A DNA stretch of 64,000 nt from Actinomadura sp. DC4 (GTDB lineage Bacteria > Actinomycetota > Actinomycetes > Streptosporangiales > Streptosporangiaceae): positions 248,001 to 312,000 of the forward strand of contig NZ_JAUEQY010000009.1 of NCBI RefSeq assembly GCF_030406325.1, read 5' to 3'. The translations under genes and the position numbers were made by a program. Below the pieces are notes generated by a model. It did no database searches. It was not told the DNA's origin and saw nothing but the letters and a program-made list of their open reading frames with translations. Below, piece after piece: positions 1 to 8,490 of this stretch; the first letter of the stretch is position 1, and each line of letters begins with the position of its first letter.

Positions 1-2
1 TG

Positions 3-392
3 CTATCGGCTGCGCATCAGGCCGGCGATCACGCGGTTGATCTCTTCCATGCGCTGGGAGTACTCCGCCTGGATCTCTTCCAGCCTCGCGCGCAACCGGT
101 CCTCGGAGGCGGGGCCCGGGTCGTGGTCGGCGAGCCGGCCGAACCAGTCCCGCTGCGCCGCGCGTACGGCCTCCCGGGTCAGTTCACCGAGCGTGCGGGC
201 GTCCTGCCGCAGCGCCCGCGGGTTGATCTCCACCGTGTCCACGAGGCCGTCGGTGCCGATGGTGACCCGCACGTTGTCGTCCGCGGAGGCGCCGTGACCG
301 GTCGGTGGCTTCTCGAGTGCCGCCGGGCCGCCCGGCCACGCCGAGGCGGGCGCCTCGTCCTTTCCTGCGGAACGCTTGCGAAAGTCAGCCAT
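3..392 (-). CDS. YbaB/EbfC-like DNA-binding family protein
   Basis: Predicted 129-residue cytoplasmic protein. The central part (VRVTIGTDGLVDTVEINPRA, then an amphipathic helix with ARTLGELTREAVRAAQRD) resembles the YbaB/EbfC nucleoid-associated fold common in actinobacteria, where such proteins often carry an extra C-terminal coiled coil. Here the last 45 residues are helical and charged (ARLEEIQAEYSQRMEEINRVI), consistent with a coiled coil. The ATG was chosen because the residues before it are arginine-rich and not protein-like. Its partner genes would lie left of the window, so its role (often ESX or secretion-linked in this phylum) cannot be judged. Confidence 0.6.
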   Translation of the reverse strand: MADFRKRSAGKDEAPASAWPGGPAALEKPPTGHGASADDNVRVTIGTDGLVDTVEINPRALRQDARTLGELTREAVRAAQRDWFGRLADHDPGPASEDRLRARLEEIQAEYSQRMEEINRVIAGLMRSR

Positions 393-526
393 GACGACAC
401 CGTCCCCATTTTCGGATCGACGGTGAAGCCTGCGGAGGCACCGCCGAAACAAGATCAAAGTAGCGGAACGGTCCGTGACCGGCGCAAGAGTCGAACACAT
501 TCCCCTGCGCCGCCCTCTCCGTACGG

Positions 527-562
527 CGCGGCCCCCGGGAGCGTCGTCTCCCGGGGGCCGCG
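527..562 (-). terminator. Intrinsic terminator after the chitinase gene
   Basis: A perfect 15-bp stem (arms 527-541 and 548-562, built around GCCCCCGGGA) with a 6-nt loop lies 10 bases past the chitinase stop codon on the minus strand. It separates this transcript from the YbaB-like gene. There is no clear U-tract, as is usual in high-GC actinomycetes. Confidence 0.75.
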
Positions 563-571
563 TCCGGGGTC

Positions 572-2002
572 TCAGCCGGTGAACGCCTTGGTGAACGCGT
601 CCGCGGCCTGGTCGATGCTGCTGCAGGTCGCGCTGGCGGTGCTCTGCGCCCCGCCGGGGCACGGCTTGTCACGCGTCGCCGACCACATCGACGTCCAGGC
701 CAGCTTCTTCTCCTTGGCGAACGCGGCGACCTTCGTCGCGTCGGCCGGCCGGAAGACCTCGGTGCTGGTGTCGTTGACGCCGATCATCGGCGTGATGGCG
801 ATCTTGCTCCAGGCGTCGCCGACGCCGAGGGCCTGCTCGACCTGCTTCTCGGTGGACGTGGCCGCCTGGATGGCGTAGTCGCCCATCTTGCCGTCCGGGT
901 TCGGCGCCTGGCCGTCGCCGTAGTCCATGGCCATCACGTTCACCGCCGCGACGTCGGTGCCCTTGGCCTTGGCCGACGAGAGGAGGTTCACCCCGTCCTG
1001 GGTGAGCCCGCTGGGCAGCACGGGCAGCGTGAACGAGACGTCGAGCCCGCCGACCTGCTTCTGGAGCGTCGTGATCGCCTCGGCCCGCCGGTCGTTCGCC
1101 GTCTTGTCCGCGATGGCGGCGCCCTCGATGTCGAAGTCGACCTTCTTCAGGTCGAAGGCGTCGATCACCTTCTTGTACGCGGTGGCCAGGTCGCCGGCGC
1201 TCGTGCACGCCTGGGCGAGCTCGGTGCCGTTCGCGCCGCCGAAGGAGACGCGGACGTCGCCGCCCGCCGCGCGCAGGTCACCGATCTTCTTGGCCACCTC
1301 GTTGTCGCCGAGTTCCTGCGAGCCGCCCCACTTGGGCGCGCAGCCGCCGCCGGAGACGACGAACGCGAGGTTGAACGTCTTGACGCCGGTGCGCCTGGCA
1401 GCGTCGACCAGGTCGTACGGCGGGAACAGGCCGACGTCGACGTACGGGGAGAAACCGCCGCTCGACGACGACTTCGGAGGCGTCGGCGGTGCGCTCTTGG
1501 TCGGCTCGGGCGTGGCCGTCAGCGTGGCGGCCGGCGGAGGCGGGCTCGGCGCCTGCGTGTCGCCGGCGTTCTCACAGGCCGAGCCGTTGACCTGGCACGC
1601 GGACGGAGCGCTCGTGGCGCCCTGGGCGACGAACCCGACGACGGTGGAACCCCCGGGCCCGAGGTCGGCGTTCCAGGAGGCGTTCTTGACCTGCACGTGG
1701 GTGCCGCCGGCCGAGTAGACGCCGTCCCACAGGCTGCTCACCTTCGTCCCGGAGGGCAGGTCGAACTGCAGGTTCCAGCCGTGGATGGCCTCGGCGCCGG
1801 TGTTGGTCAGCGTGTACTGGGCGCTGTAACCGCCGTCCCACGCGCTGACCCGCTTGTACGTGGCCTTGATCGATGCCGCGTCGGCCGGTCCGGTGGTGAC
1901 GAACAGGGCGGCACCGGTGATGCCGACGACGGTGGTCAGACCGCCTGCGGTCCACAGGGCCAGCCGCCGCCGGCGAGGGTGGCGCGCTCGGTGTGCGCTC
2001 AT
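572..2002 (-). CDS. Secreted chitinase, CBM2 plus GH18 catalytic domain
   Basis: A 476-residue secreted enzyme predicted to cleave chitin outside the cell. Residues 1 to about 44 form an Arg-rich, hydrophobic signal peptide. About 45-150 is a cellulose/chitin-binding CBM2 domain (ATYKRVSAWDGGYSAQYTL, IHGWNLQFDLP, SWNADLGPGGS, final Cys pair). A Pro/Thr linker precedes a GH18 barrel starting near residue 185. The catalytic DxxDxE-type motif is VDFDIEG near residue 289, with Glu as acid/base. This matches the domain layout of Streptomyces ChiC/ChiD-type endochitinases. The ATG at 2002 has GGGAGG seven bases upstream. A strong hairpin follows the stop. I see no obvious DasR box upstream. Confidence 0.93.
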   Translation of the reverse strand: MSAHRARHPRRRRLALWTAGGLTTVVGITGAALFVTTGPADAASIKATYKRVSAWDGGYSAQYTLTNTGAEAIHGWNLQFDLPSGTKVSSLWDGVYSAGGTHVQVKNASWNADLGPGGSTVVGFVAQGATSAPSACQVNGSACENAGDTQAPSPPPPAATLTATPEPTKSAPPTPPKSSSSGGFSPYVDVGLFPPYDLVDAARRTGVKTFNLAFVVSGGGCAPKWGGSQELGDNEVAKKIGDLRAAGGDVRVSFGGANGTELAQACTSAGDLATAYKKVIDAFDLKKVDFDIEGAAIADKTANDRRAEAITTLQKQVGGLDVSFTLPVLPSGLTQDGVNLLSSAKAKGTDVAAVNVMAMDYGDGQAPNPDGKMGDYAIQAATSTEKQVEQALGVGDAWSKIAITPMIGVNDTSTEVFRPADATKVAAFAKEKKLAWTSMWSATRDKPCPGGAQSTASATCSSIDQAADAFTKAFTG

Positions 2003-2088
2003 GGGGGTACCTCCCGAAGAGGTGGGAATTGACGAGGTCACGCCTGCAGGGCGGTACGACACTAAGGCGCTGGGACGTCCGGGAGGCC

Positions 2089-2101
2089 GGGGCTAAGCCC
2101 C
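2089..2101. other. Small hairpin between chitinase and tetR genes
   Basis: GGGGC-TAA-GCCCC forms a short stem with a three-base loop, 25 bases past the tetR stop codon (minus-strand reading). It might act as a weak terminator for tetR. It is too short to be sure. Confidence 0.3.
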
Positions 2102-2125
2102 GCTTAAGGGCCTGCTGAGCAAGGC

Positions 2126-2740
2126 CTAATCTCGCGCGTCGGGCACCAGCAGCGGCAGCAGGACGTCGTCGACGATCCCGGTCAGTACGCCGTCGGGGAT
2201 GGGCGTGCCGTGGATCAGGAAGTGGTGGTCCACCAGCGCAGGCGCCAGGCCGATCAGGCGGGGCTTGATCGCCGTGGCGGCGATGTCCCCGCGGGCCGCC
2301 GCGCGGTCGAGGATCTCGCGCATCAGCCGGTCGCGGGCGACGAACATGCCGGCCCGTACGCGCGCGGTCCGGTCGGGGTCGGTGAGGGTCTCGACCATCA
2401 GCCCGCGTGCCGCCTCCCCGAACGGCCCTTCGAGGCGCCGTGCGCCGCGGCGCAGCAGGGTGAGCACGTCCTCACGCAGGCTGCCGGTGTCCGGCGCCGG
2501 GTCGGCGGGGCCCCGGCCGTGGCGCAGCGCGGCGACGACGAGCTCGGCCCGGCTGGGCCAGCGTTTGTACAGCGACGCCTTGCTGGTGTGGGCGCGGGCC
2601 GCGATCCGCTCCATCGCCAGGCGCGCGTAACCGACGTCGTTCAGCTCGGCCAGCGTCGCGTCCAGGATCGCGGCCTCGAGCACCTCGCCGCGCCGCCGAG
2701 GCCCCGTCCGGTGGTCGGCCCGGCCGTCGGTTGGAGCCAT
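2126..2740 (-). CDS. TetR-family repressor, likely controls the MMPL pump
   Basis: A 204-residue regulator. The N-terminal helix-turn-helix (about residues 17-63) is typical: VLEAAILDATLAELNDVGYA, then MERIAARAHTSKASLYKRWP. The C-terminal part fits the ligand-binding domain of TetR_C-type regulators (LREDVLTLLRRGARRLEGPF). It is divergent from the MMPL transporter gene at 2882. The shared 140-bp gap holds an 11-bp inverted repeat (2817-2861). The simplest reading is autorepression plus control of the pump, relieved by a pump substrate that cannot be told from sequence. Confidence 0.9.
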   Translation of the reverse strand: MAPTDGRADHRTGPRRRGEVLEAAILDATLAELNDVGYARLAMERIAARAHTSKASLYKRWPSRAELVVAALRHGRGPADPAPDTGSLREDVLTLLRRGARRLEGPFGEAARGLMVETLTDPDRTARVRAGMFVARDRLMREILDRAAARGDIAATAIKPRLIGLAPALVDHHFLIHGTPIPDGVLTGIVDDVLLPLLVPDARD

Positions 2741-2816
2741 CCACGCCCTTTCTCCGAGTCAGCGCACGATAGCGCAGCCCTGCTCCGCACCCACCGTACG
2801 CGCCTTAGAGTCCGTT

Positions 2817-2861
2817 GCGTTCTCTATGTGAGGTGATCTATGGTCGCCCGATAGAGAACGC
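2817..2861. promoter_or_regulatory. Probable TetR operator in the tetR-mmpL divergent promoter
   Basis: Perfect 11-bp inverted repeat, GCGTTCTCTAT at 2817-2827 and ATAGAGAACGC at 2851-2861, separated by 23 bp. It lies 20 bp before the pump start codon and about 77 bp before the tetR start. The two arms are too far apart for one small dimer site, so two dimers or a wide operator are possible. Confidence 0.6.
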
Positions 2862-2881
2862 TGCGTACTTTAGGGAGCAGA

Positions 2882-5029
2882 ATGGAAGGGTTCGCGCGAT
2901 GGTCGGTGCGGCATCGGTGGTGGGTGATCGGCGGATGGCTCGTACTCGTCCTGGCCCTGGCAGGGCTGTCCCACCAGGCCGGCGGCGCGGAGTACAAGAA
3001 CACCTTCCGCTTCTCCGGCCGTGACTCGCAGGACGCCCGCGCCGTGCTGGAGCGCGACTTCCCGCAGGCCGCCGGGGACGGCGACCAGATCGTCTTCCAC
3101 ACCACGGCCGGCCGGGTGACCGATCCGGCGGTACGCGATCGGATGCGGGCGATGTTCGCGCGGGTCGAGCGGCTGCCGCACGTGGTCCAGGTGGCCGACC
3201 CGTACGCCTCGCGCGGGCAGGCGATGTCGAGGGACGGTACGACGGCGTTCGCCACGGTGACCTTCGACGCGCAGGCAGGCGAACTGCCCGAGGACGCGAT
3301 CGGCACGGTGGTCGACACCGCGCGGGCGGCCCGTACGAGCGCGCTTCAGGTCGAGCTCGGCGGGCAGGCGGTCGAACGGACCGTGAGTCAGGGGCCGGGC
3401 CCGGCCACGGCGGTCGGGCTCACGGCCGCGGTGCTCGTGCTACTGGTCATGTTCGGGTCCGTGACCGCGATGCTGATGCCCATCCTGACCGCGCTGATCG
3501 CCGTCGCGGCCGGCGTCAGCGTGAACGCCCTGGTCACGCATGTGATGGACGTGAACACCGGCGCGGAGGTGATCGCGCTGATGATCGCGCTCGGCGTCGG
3601 CGTGGACTACTCGCTGTTCATCGTGTCCCGGTTCCGCGGCATGCTCGCCGAGGGCCGCGACCCGGAACAGGCGGCCGTCGGCGCGGTGAACACCTCCGGG
3701 CGGGCGGTGCTGTTCGCCGGCGGCATCGTGGTGGTGGCGCTGCTCGGGCTGCTGCTGTTCGGGGTCGGCGTCCTCGACGGGATCGCGGTCTCGGCCGTGG
3801 TCGAGGCGGCGTTCACCATGGCCGCCGCGCTCACCTTGCTGCCCGCGGTGCTGTCCCTGCTCGGCCGTCGCGTCAACGGCCTGCGCGTGCCCGGCCGGCA
3901 CCCGGCCGGGTCCACGGCGGTCTCCCCACGCCTCGGAGCGTGGGCCGACCTCGTACGGCGGCATCGGTGGGCCGTCGCCGTGGGGACGGTCGCCGTCCTG
4001 GCCGTACTGGCGCTGCCGGCGCTGTCGCTGCGGCTGGGCAGCTCCGACGCCGGCGCGGATCCCGCGTCGGCGACCACGCGCCGGGCCTACGACCTGCTCG
4101 CCGACGGCTTCGGGCCGGGCTTCAACGGCCCGCTGCTGCTCACCGTGCGGCTGCCGTCCGCGTCGTACGGGGCCGTGCTCGGGCGGCTGTCCGAGGCCGT
4201 CGCGGCCGACCCGGGAGTGGCCTCGGTCGGCCCGCCGCGTATCAGCCCGTCCGGGACCGCCGCCGTGCTACGGGCTTACCCGGCGACCTCGCCGCAGTCG
4301 GCGGCCACCGGCGCTCTGGTGCGCCGGCTCCGCGTCGCGGTCATCCCGCGCGCCGTCGGTGGCGGCGGCGTCGCGGTGCACGTCGGCGGGCCCACCGCCA
4401 CGTTCGTCGACCTGGGCTCGCTGCTGGGCGGGCGGCTGGTGCCGTTCGTCGCCGTGGTCGTCGCGATCGGGTTCGTGCTGCTGCTCGTAGTGTTTCGCTC
4501 ACTGGCCATCCCGCTCACCGCCGCGGCGATGAACCTGTTGTCCATCGGCGCCGCTCTGGGCGTGGTGGTCGCCGTGTTCCAGAAGGGCTGGACAGGTCTG
4601 TCCACCGGGCCGGTCCATTTCGCGGTGCCGGTGATGACGTTCGCGATCGTCTTCGGGCTCTCCACCGACTACCAGGTCTTCCTGCTCACCCGCGTCCAGG
4701 AGGAGTGGCACACCCACGGGGACAACCCCCGCGCCGTACGGGAGGGCATGGGCCGGGTCAGCGGCGTGATCACCGGTGCCGCGGTCATCATGATCGCCGT
4801 CTTCGGCTCGTTCGTGCTCGGCGGCGCGCGCTTCATCGCGGAGGTCGGCGTCGGGCTGGCGGTCGCCGTGACCCTGGACGCGTTCCTGATCCGGTTCATG
4901 CTGGTCCCGGCGATCATGTACATCCTGGGCGACCGGAACTGGCGGCTGCCCCGCCGTCTGCGCCGGCTGCCGCGCGTGCACATCGAGCCGGCCGGGCCCC
5001 CGCCTCCCGCGTACGAGCCGCGGCGGTGA
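2882..5029 (+). CDS. MMPL-family RND transporter
   Basis: A 715-residue inner-membrane protein of the actinobacterial MmpL/ActII-3 type, probably a proton-driven exporter of a lipid or drug-like molecule. It starts with a cytoplasmic amphipathic segment and TM1 (RWWVIGGWLVLVLALAGLS). A first periplasmic loop follows, then a five-helix block (about 180-330), a second single TM near 360, a second loop and a C-terminal five-helix block (about 515-690). The duplicated pattern is the RND hallmark (GVGVDYSLFIVSRFR in the first half, FGLSTDYQVFLLTRVQEEW in the second). The ATG follows AGGGAGCAG. It is divergent from tetR. Confidence 0.92.
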   Translation: MEGFARWSVRHRWWVIGGWLVLVLALAGLSHQAGGAEYKNTFRFSGRDSQDARAVLERDFPQAAGDGDQIVFHTTAGRVTDPAVRDRMRAMFARVERLPHVVQVADPYASRGQAMSRDGTTAFATVTFDAQAGELPEDAIGTVVDTARAARTSALQVELGGQAVERTVSQGPGPATAVGLTAAVLVLLVMFGSVTAMLMPILTALIAVAAGVSVNALVTHVMDVNTGAEVIALMIALGVGVDYSLFIVSRFRGMLAEGRDPEQAAVGAVNTSGRAVLFAGGIVVVALLGLLLFGVGVLDGIAVSAVVEAAFTMAAALTLLPAVLSLLGRRVNGLRVPGRHPAGSTAVSPRLGAWADLVRRHRWAVAVGTVAVLAVLALPALSLRLGSSDAGADPASATTRRAYDLLADGFGPGFNGPLLLTVRLPSASYGAVLGRLSEAVAADPGVASVGPPRISPSGTAAVLRAYPATSPQSAATGALVRRLRVAVIPRAVGGGGVAVHVGGPTATFVDLGSLLGGRLVPFVAVVVAIGFVLLLVVFRSLAIPLTAAAMNLLSIGAALGVVVAVFQKGWTGLSTGPVHFAVPVMTFAIVFGLSTDYQVFLLTRVQEEWHTHGDNPRAVREGMGRVSGVITGAAVIMIAVFGSFVLGGARFIAEVGVGLAVAVTLDAFLIRFMLVPAIMYILGDRNWRLPRRLRRLPRVHIEPAGPPPPAYEPRR

Positions 5030-5944
5030 GGGCGGGCGGACCTGAACGGCGCCGTCGCGTGGCGGCGGTCGCGGCGCTGGCGGCGGGCCTGCTGCTGACC
5101 TTCGCCGCCGTTACCGGCGGTCTGGCTGCGCGGACGCCTCCTGGACAGCCGCCGGTACGTCGCCACCGTGGCCCCGCTCGGCAGAGACCCGGTGGTACAG
5201 GACGAGGTCGCGGCCAAGGTCACCGCGGCGATCTCCCAGGGCCTGGACGTACGGAGGCGAGCCGCGGGCGGGAGGCCGCTCGCCGGGCTGCTGGACGAGG
5301 CCACCCGGCGGCTGGCCGCGCGGGTCACCGCCGAGTTCGTGCGAAGCCCCGAGTTCGAGCGGCTGTGGGTGACCCTCAACCGGACCGCGCACCGGCAGCT
5401 CGTCGCGATCCTCACCGGCCGCCCGGCCGCCGGCGGAACCGTACGCGCCGATCCCGACGGCCGGCTGTGGCTGGACCTGGGACCGGTGATCGAGCAGGTC
5501 CTGAGGAAACTGCCGGGCATGGGACCGGCGGCGGCCGGGACGCCGCCCGTGCGGCTCGAGCTCGGCCGGGTGGCGGCGGCCGGCCGGGCACGAGCCGCCG
5601 CCCGATGGCTCGACCGCACCGCCGCATGGCTGCCCTGGGCGGCGGCGATCTGCCTCCTCGTGTCGGTCGCCCTGTCCCGCGACCGAAGGCGGACGGTCCT
5701 GGCGCTCGGCCTCGGAACCGTCGTGACGATGCTGACCCTGCGCGCCGGCCTGTCGGCCGTACGCCATGCCGGCCTCGCCGCGATCCCGCCCGAGGCGCTC
5801 GGCCCGGCGGTCGCCGGCCACGTCTTCGACCGGGTGACCGCCGGGCTGCGGGACACGCTGCGCGTCCTCACCCTCCTCGGCGTCCTCGTCGCGGTGGCGG
5901 CCCTGACCTGGGCTCACCTGAAGAGGATCTCCTGGAGGAGGTGA
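5026..5944 (+). pseudogene. Membrane-protein gene with an apparent +1 frameshift near 5113-5125
   Basis: The reading begins with a GTG at 5026 that overlaps the MMPL stop (GTGA). It gives an Arg-rich start and a TM helix (VAAVAALAAGLLLTFAAVTG). Around 5113-5125 the coding signal moves one base to the next frame, which reads AVWLRGRLLDSRRYVATVAP and continues to 5944. That longer part has two or three further TM segments (LPWAAAICLLVSVALS, VLALGLGTVVTMLTL, VLTLLGVLVAVAALTWAHL). The joined product of about 305 residues fits a family of actinobacterial membrane proteins with one N-terminal and several C-terminal helices and an extracytoplasmic region of unknown function. It could be a true pseudogene or a single-base sequencing error. 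The alternative GTG at 5168 has no ribosome site. Confidence 0.65.
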
Positions 5945-5967
5945 GGCTCGGCCGGGCCGTCACCGGC

Positions 5968-7332
5968 TCACGAGGGCAGGTGCCACACCTGGTTGGCGCC
6001 GCCCGTGCAGTCCCAGATCTCGACCTGGGTGCCCGGGGTGGTGGACCATCCGGTGTCGTCGAGGCACCGGTTGGACTGGGGGTTGTACAGCGATCCGTTG
6101 GACTGGGGGATCCAGACCTGGGCCGCGGTGTTGTTGCAGTCGTACAGGTCGACCAGGGTGCCGTTCGCGGTGCCACCGCCGTTGATGTCTAGGCACTTGC
6201 CCAAGACGTGCAGCGTGCTGCCGGCCTTGACCACGGTCCACTGCTGGGCGCCGCTGCCGTTGCAGGTGTAGATCTGGATCGGGTTGAAGTTCGCGGTGCT
6301 GGAGGAACGGTCGTCCAGGCACAGCCCGCCGTACCCGGTGATCGCGCTGCCGGACGGCGGCGGGTTGCCGCCTCCCGATCCGCTCGTCAGGACCCGTACG
6401 TAGTCGACCAGCATCGGCACTCCCGACTGGGTCGAGCCGGTGGGGCCGCCGCCGAACGCGGCGGGGAAGCCGCCGCCCATCGCCACGTTGAGGATCATGA
6501 AGAAGCCGTGGTGGACGGCGTTGTTCCAGGTGGTGGCGTCGACCTGGTTGGCGTTGATGGTGAAGAAGTTGTTGCCGTCGAGGTAGTAGCGCAGCTGTTC
6601 GGGAGAGACGCTGCGGTCGTACTCCACCGCGTACTGGTGGAAGCCCGTCTGGCACCCGCCGCAGGCGCGTTCGCCGCTGCTGATGCCGGTGGTCTCGTTG
6701 CAGGGACCGTTCGGACTCGAGCCGCAGTGCAGGGTGGCGAACTCCGAACTACGCCCGTTGATGTCCTCCATGATGTCGATCTCGCCGATGCTCGGCCAGT
6801 TCGTCGCGCCGGCCGGGCGGGCCGCCGCGCCGAGCGCCCAGAACGCCGGCCAGTACCCGGCGGCCGCCGCGCCGGAGACGTTCGGCTGCTGGATCGAGGC
6901 CTCCATGCGCAGCTTGCCGCCGGTGGGGGCGGCGAAGTCGGTGCGCTGGGTCTCCACCCGGCCGGAGGTCCAGCGGCCGCTGCCGTCGCGGAGCGGCTTG
7001 ATCACCAGGTTGCCGCCGCCGTCCTGGTAGACGTTCTGGGTGCTGTTGGTCATGGTCTCGACCTCGCCGGTGCCCCAGTTGGCGGCGCCGCCGGGATAGC
7101 TGGTCCCGATGTCGTACAGCCAGTTGGAGGTGTTCAGGCCCGTTCCGGCGGCACCGGTGAAGTCGTCGCTGAACACGCTGGTCCAGCCCGAAGGGGGCGG
7201 CGGGATCGACGCGCCGGCGTCCGGCGCGACGGCGACCGTGGCGGTCGCGGTGGTCAGTGCCGCGACGGCGGCGAGGAGGAGCCGGCGAAGGCGGGGCTTC
7301 CGCGTGGGCGTGGCTGGGGGATCCGCGAACAC
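5968..7332 (-). CDS. Secreted GH16 beta-glucanase with C-terminal ricin-type CBM13
   Basis: A 454-residue secreted glycoside hydrolase, likely a laminarinase-type endo-beta-1,3-glucanase. A signal peptide covers about residues 1-45 (RRLLLAAVAALTTATATVAV). The GH16 domain runs to about 300 and carries the catalytic signature GEIDIMED near residue 182, with the two Glu residues as nucleophile and acid/base. A Gly/Pro linker leads to a beta-trefoil carbohydrate-binding domain with three QxW repeats (GAQQWTV, AAQVWIP, ANQVWHL). The GTG start follows AGAAGAGG at good spacing. A CebR-like palindrome lies about 105 bases upstream, which suggests control by oligosaccharide inducers. Confidence 0.93.
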   Translation of the reverse strand: MFADPPATPTRKPRLRRLLLAAVAALTTATATVAVAPDAGASIPPPPSGWTSVFSDDFTGAAGTGLNTSNWLYDIGTSYPGGAANWGTGEVETMTNSTQNVYQDGGGNLVIKPLRDGSGRWTSGRVETQRTDFAAPTGGKLRMEASIQQPNVSGAAAAGYWPAFWALGAAARPAGATNWPSIGEIDIMEDINGRSSEFATLHCGSSPNGPCNETTGISSGERACGGCQTGFHQYAVEYDRSVSPEQLRYYLDGNNFFTINANQVDATTWNNAVHHGFFMILNVAMGGGFPAAFGGGPTGSTQSGVPMLVDYVRVLTSGSGGGNPPPSGSAITGYGGLCLDDRSSSTANFNPIQIYTCNGSGAQQWTVVKAGSTLHVLGKCLDINGGGTANGTLVDLYDCNNTAAQVWIPQSNGSLYNPQSNRCLDDTGWSTTPGTQVEIWDCTGGANQVWHLPS

Positions 7333-7436
7333 GACGTACCTCTTCTCAGGGGTTACTGCGAGGCACAACGGTGTCGGCCACCTGGGGGAGAGGTCCACGA
7401 CACCGATGCGTGGCAGAGGAGTGGTGGCGGGCGGGG

Positions 7437-7456
7437 CTGTGAGAGCGCTCTCACAG
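7437..7456. promoter_or_regulatory. CebR/LacI-type operator upstream of the GH16 gene
   Basis: A 20-bp perfect palindrome centred on TGAGAGCGCTCTCA (7440-7453). That core matches the actinobacterial CebR/CelR box TGGGAGCGCTCCCA at 12 of 14 positions. It lies between the divergent GH16 and DinB-like genes; the GH16 gene is the likelier target. Confidence 0.75.
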
Positions 7457-7554
7457 CCATGGTGTTCCTCTGTTAAGAATCCTGTCAATACTGAATCCGG
7501 GCGGTCGGCGCGGTCGTGGAAAAACACTGGCGAGCCGGACGCGTGAGGACGAAC

Positions 7555-8124
7555 ATGGCCGGGGTGAGTGACGAAACCCCGCGATGGAGCCAGGCAGTCG
7601 TCTACCAGGACATGTGGGTGGATCCCGATGACGATCCCCGGGAGAGCGATGCCCCCAGCCCGGACGGAGAACGGGCGACGCTGGAGGACTATCTGACGAA
7701 CTACCGGCTGACCCTCCTGATGAAGTGCGAGGGCCTCGACACGGAGCAACTGGCCCGCCGTGCGGTGCCGCCGTCGACCATGTCGCTGCTCGGCCTGCTC
7801 CGCCACCTCGCCGAGGTGGAACGCGACTGGCGCGGCTGGATCTCGCCCGGCGAGCCGCCGTCGAAACTGTACGGCCCGCGCGACGCCGACTTCGATGACG
7901 CGGCCGCCGAACAGGAAATGGTCGACGCCGCGTACGCCGATTTGGTCCGGGAACAGGCCGCGACGGACGCCGCACTGGCGGAGTATCCGGACCTGGGCGT
8001 ACGCGTGGGAAAGAAGGCCATCGCCGTACGGGAGTTGCTCGTACACCGAGTCGAGGAGTACGCCCGTCACTGTGGCCACGCAGATCTGCTGAGAGAGTGC
8101 ATCGACGGCCGCGTCGGCCAATGA
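7555..8124 (+). CDS. DinB-like protein of the DUF664 group
   Basis: A 189-residue predicted four-helix-bundle protein. The helical core (LLMKCEGLDTEQLARRAVPP, LLGLLRHLAEVERDWRGW) and C-terminal VRELLVHRVEEYARHCGHADLLRE match DUF664/DinB_2 proteins. In that group, spaced His residues can bind a metal and some members are bacillithiol- or mycothiol-dependent transferases. Here His residues occur in LLRHLAE, LLVHRVEEYARH and CGHADLL. The ATG at 7555 is preferred because it follows GTGAGGA. The substrate is unknown. Confidence 0.75.
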   Translation: MAGVSDETPRWSQAVVYQDMWVDPDDDPRESDAPSPDGERATLEDYLTNYRLTLLMKCEGLDTEQLARRAVPPSTMSLLGLLRHLAEVERDWRGWISPGEPPSKLYGPRDADFDDAAAEQEMVDAAYADLVREQAATDAALAEYPDLGVRVGKKAIAVRELLVHRVEEYARHCGHADLLRECIDGRVGQ

Positions 8125-8490
8125 TTCAGCGGCCGAAAAGGCTGCCTGCGCCGGACCGGAGAAGTCGCAGGTCAAGGCCCTGACGTGCGGGCCGGACCTC
8201 CGATGGCTTTCCCGTCTGGCCGGTCCCGGCCGAATGCCCGCCCCGGGCGACGACCCGGGACATCGCCACTGGTCAATGCGTTACTGAATTAACCTCCATA
8301 CTAAGTGATCTTCGTCACAATTTACAGCCTGCGTCAATTTAAGTACAAACAATCTGTCGACGCATACAGGAATGTGGATCCCGCCATCGCCTTCGAGAAA
8401 AGCCGCTACGACCGACCTCGATAAGTGGGAAACACACCCGCCGTCGCGGGCCTCCCACTGATTCCGCATGGCAGGAACAGGGAGGATCCG
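8125..8490. other. Intergenic leader of the terpene locus
   Basis: 366 bases without a convincing gene. The part from 8281 to 8400 is AT-rich compared with the surroundings and probably holds the promoter of the P450 gene at 8491. It contains a GTGA-N6-TCAC element at 8305-8318. A separate 14-mer, CACTGGTCAATGCG at 8267-8280, recurs with one mismatch at 13511-13524 near the second P450 gene. Confidence 0.6.
8305..8318. promoter_or_regulatory. GTGA-N6-TCAC element upstream of the first P450 gene
   Basis: GTGATCTTCGTCAC matches the form reported for Streptomyces Crp sites, GTG-N6-GNCAC. It lies about 170 bases before the start codon in an AT-rich stretch. A matching palindrome stands upstream of the paralogous P450 at 13500-13513. 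Confidence 0.45.

Noticed and set aside
3940-6192. A plus-strand frame overlapping the MMPL gene, as one long protein
   Set aside because: Most of it is an Arg-rich alternative frame of the MMPL gene. Only the short stretch from 5026 to about 5120 looks coding, and that belongs to the frameshifted membrane-protein gene.
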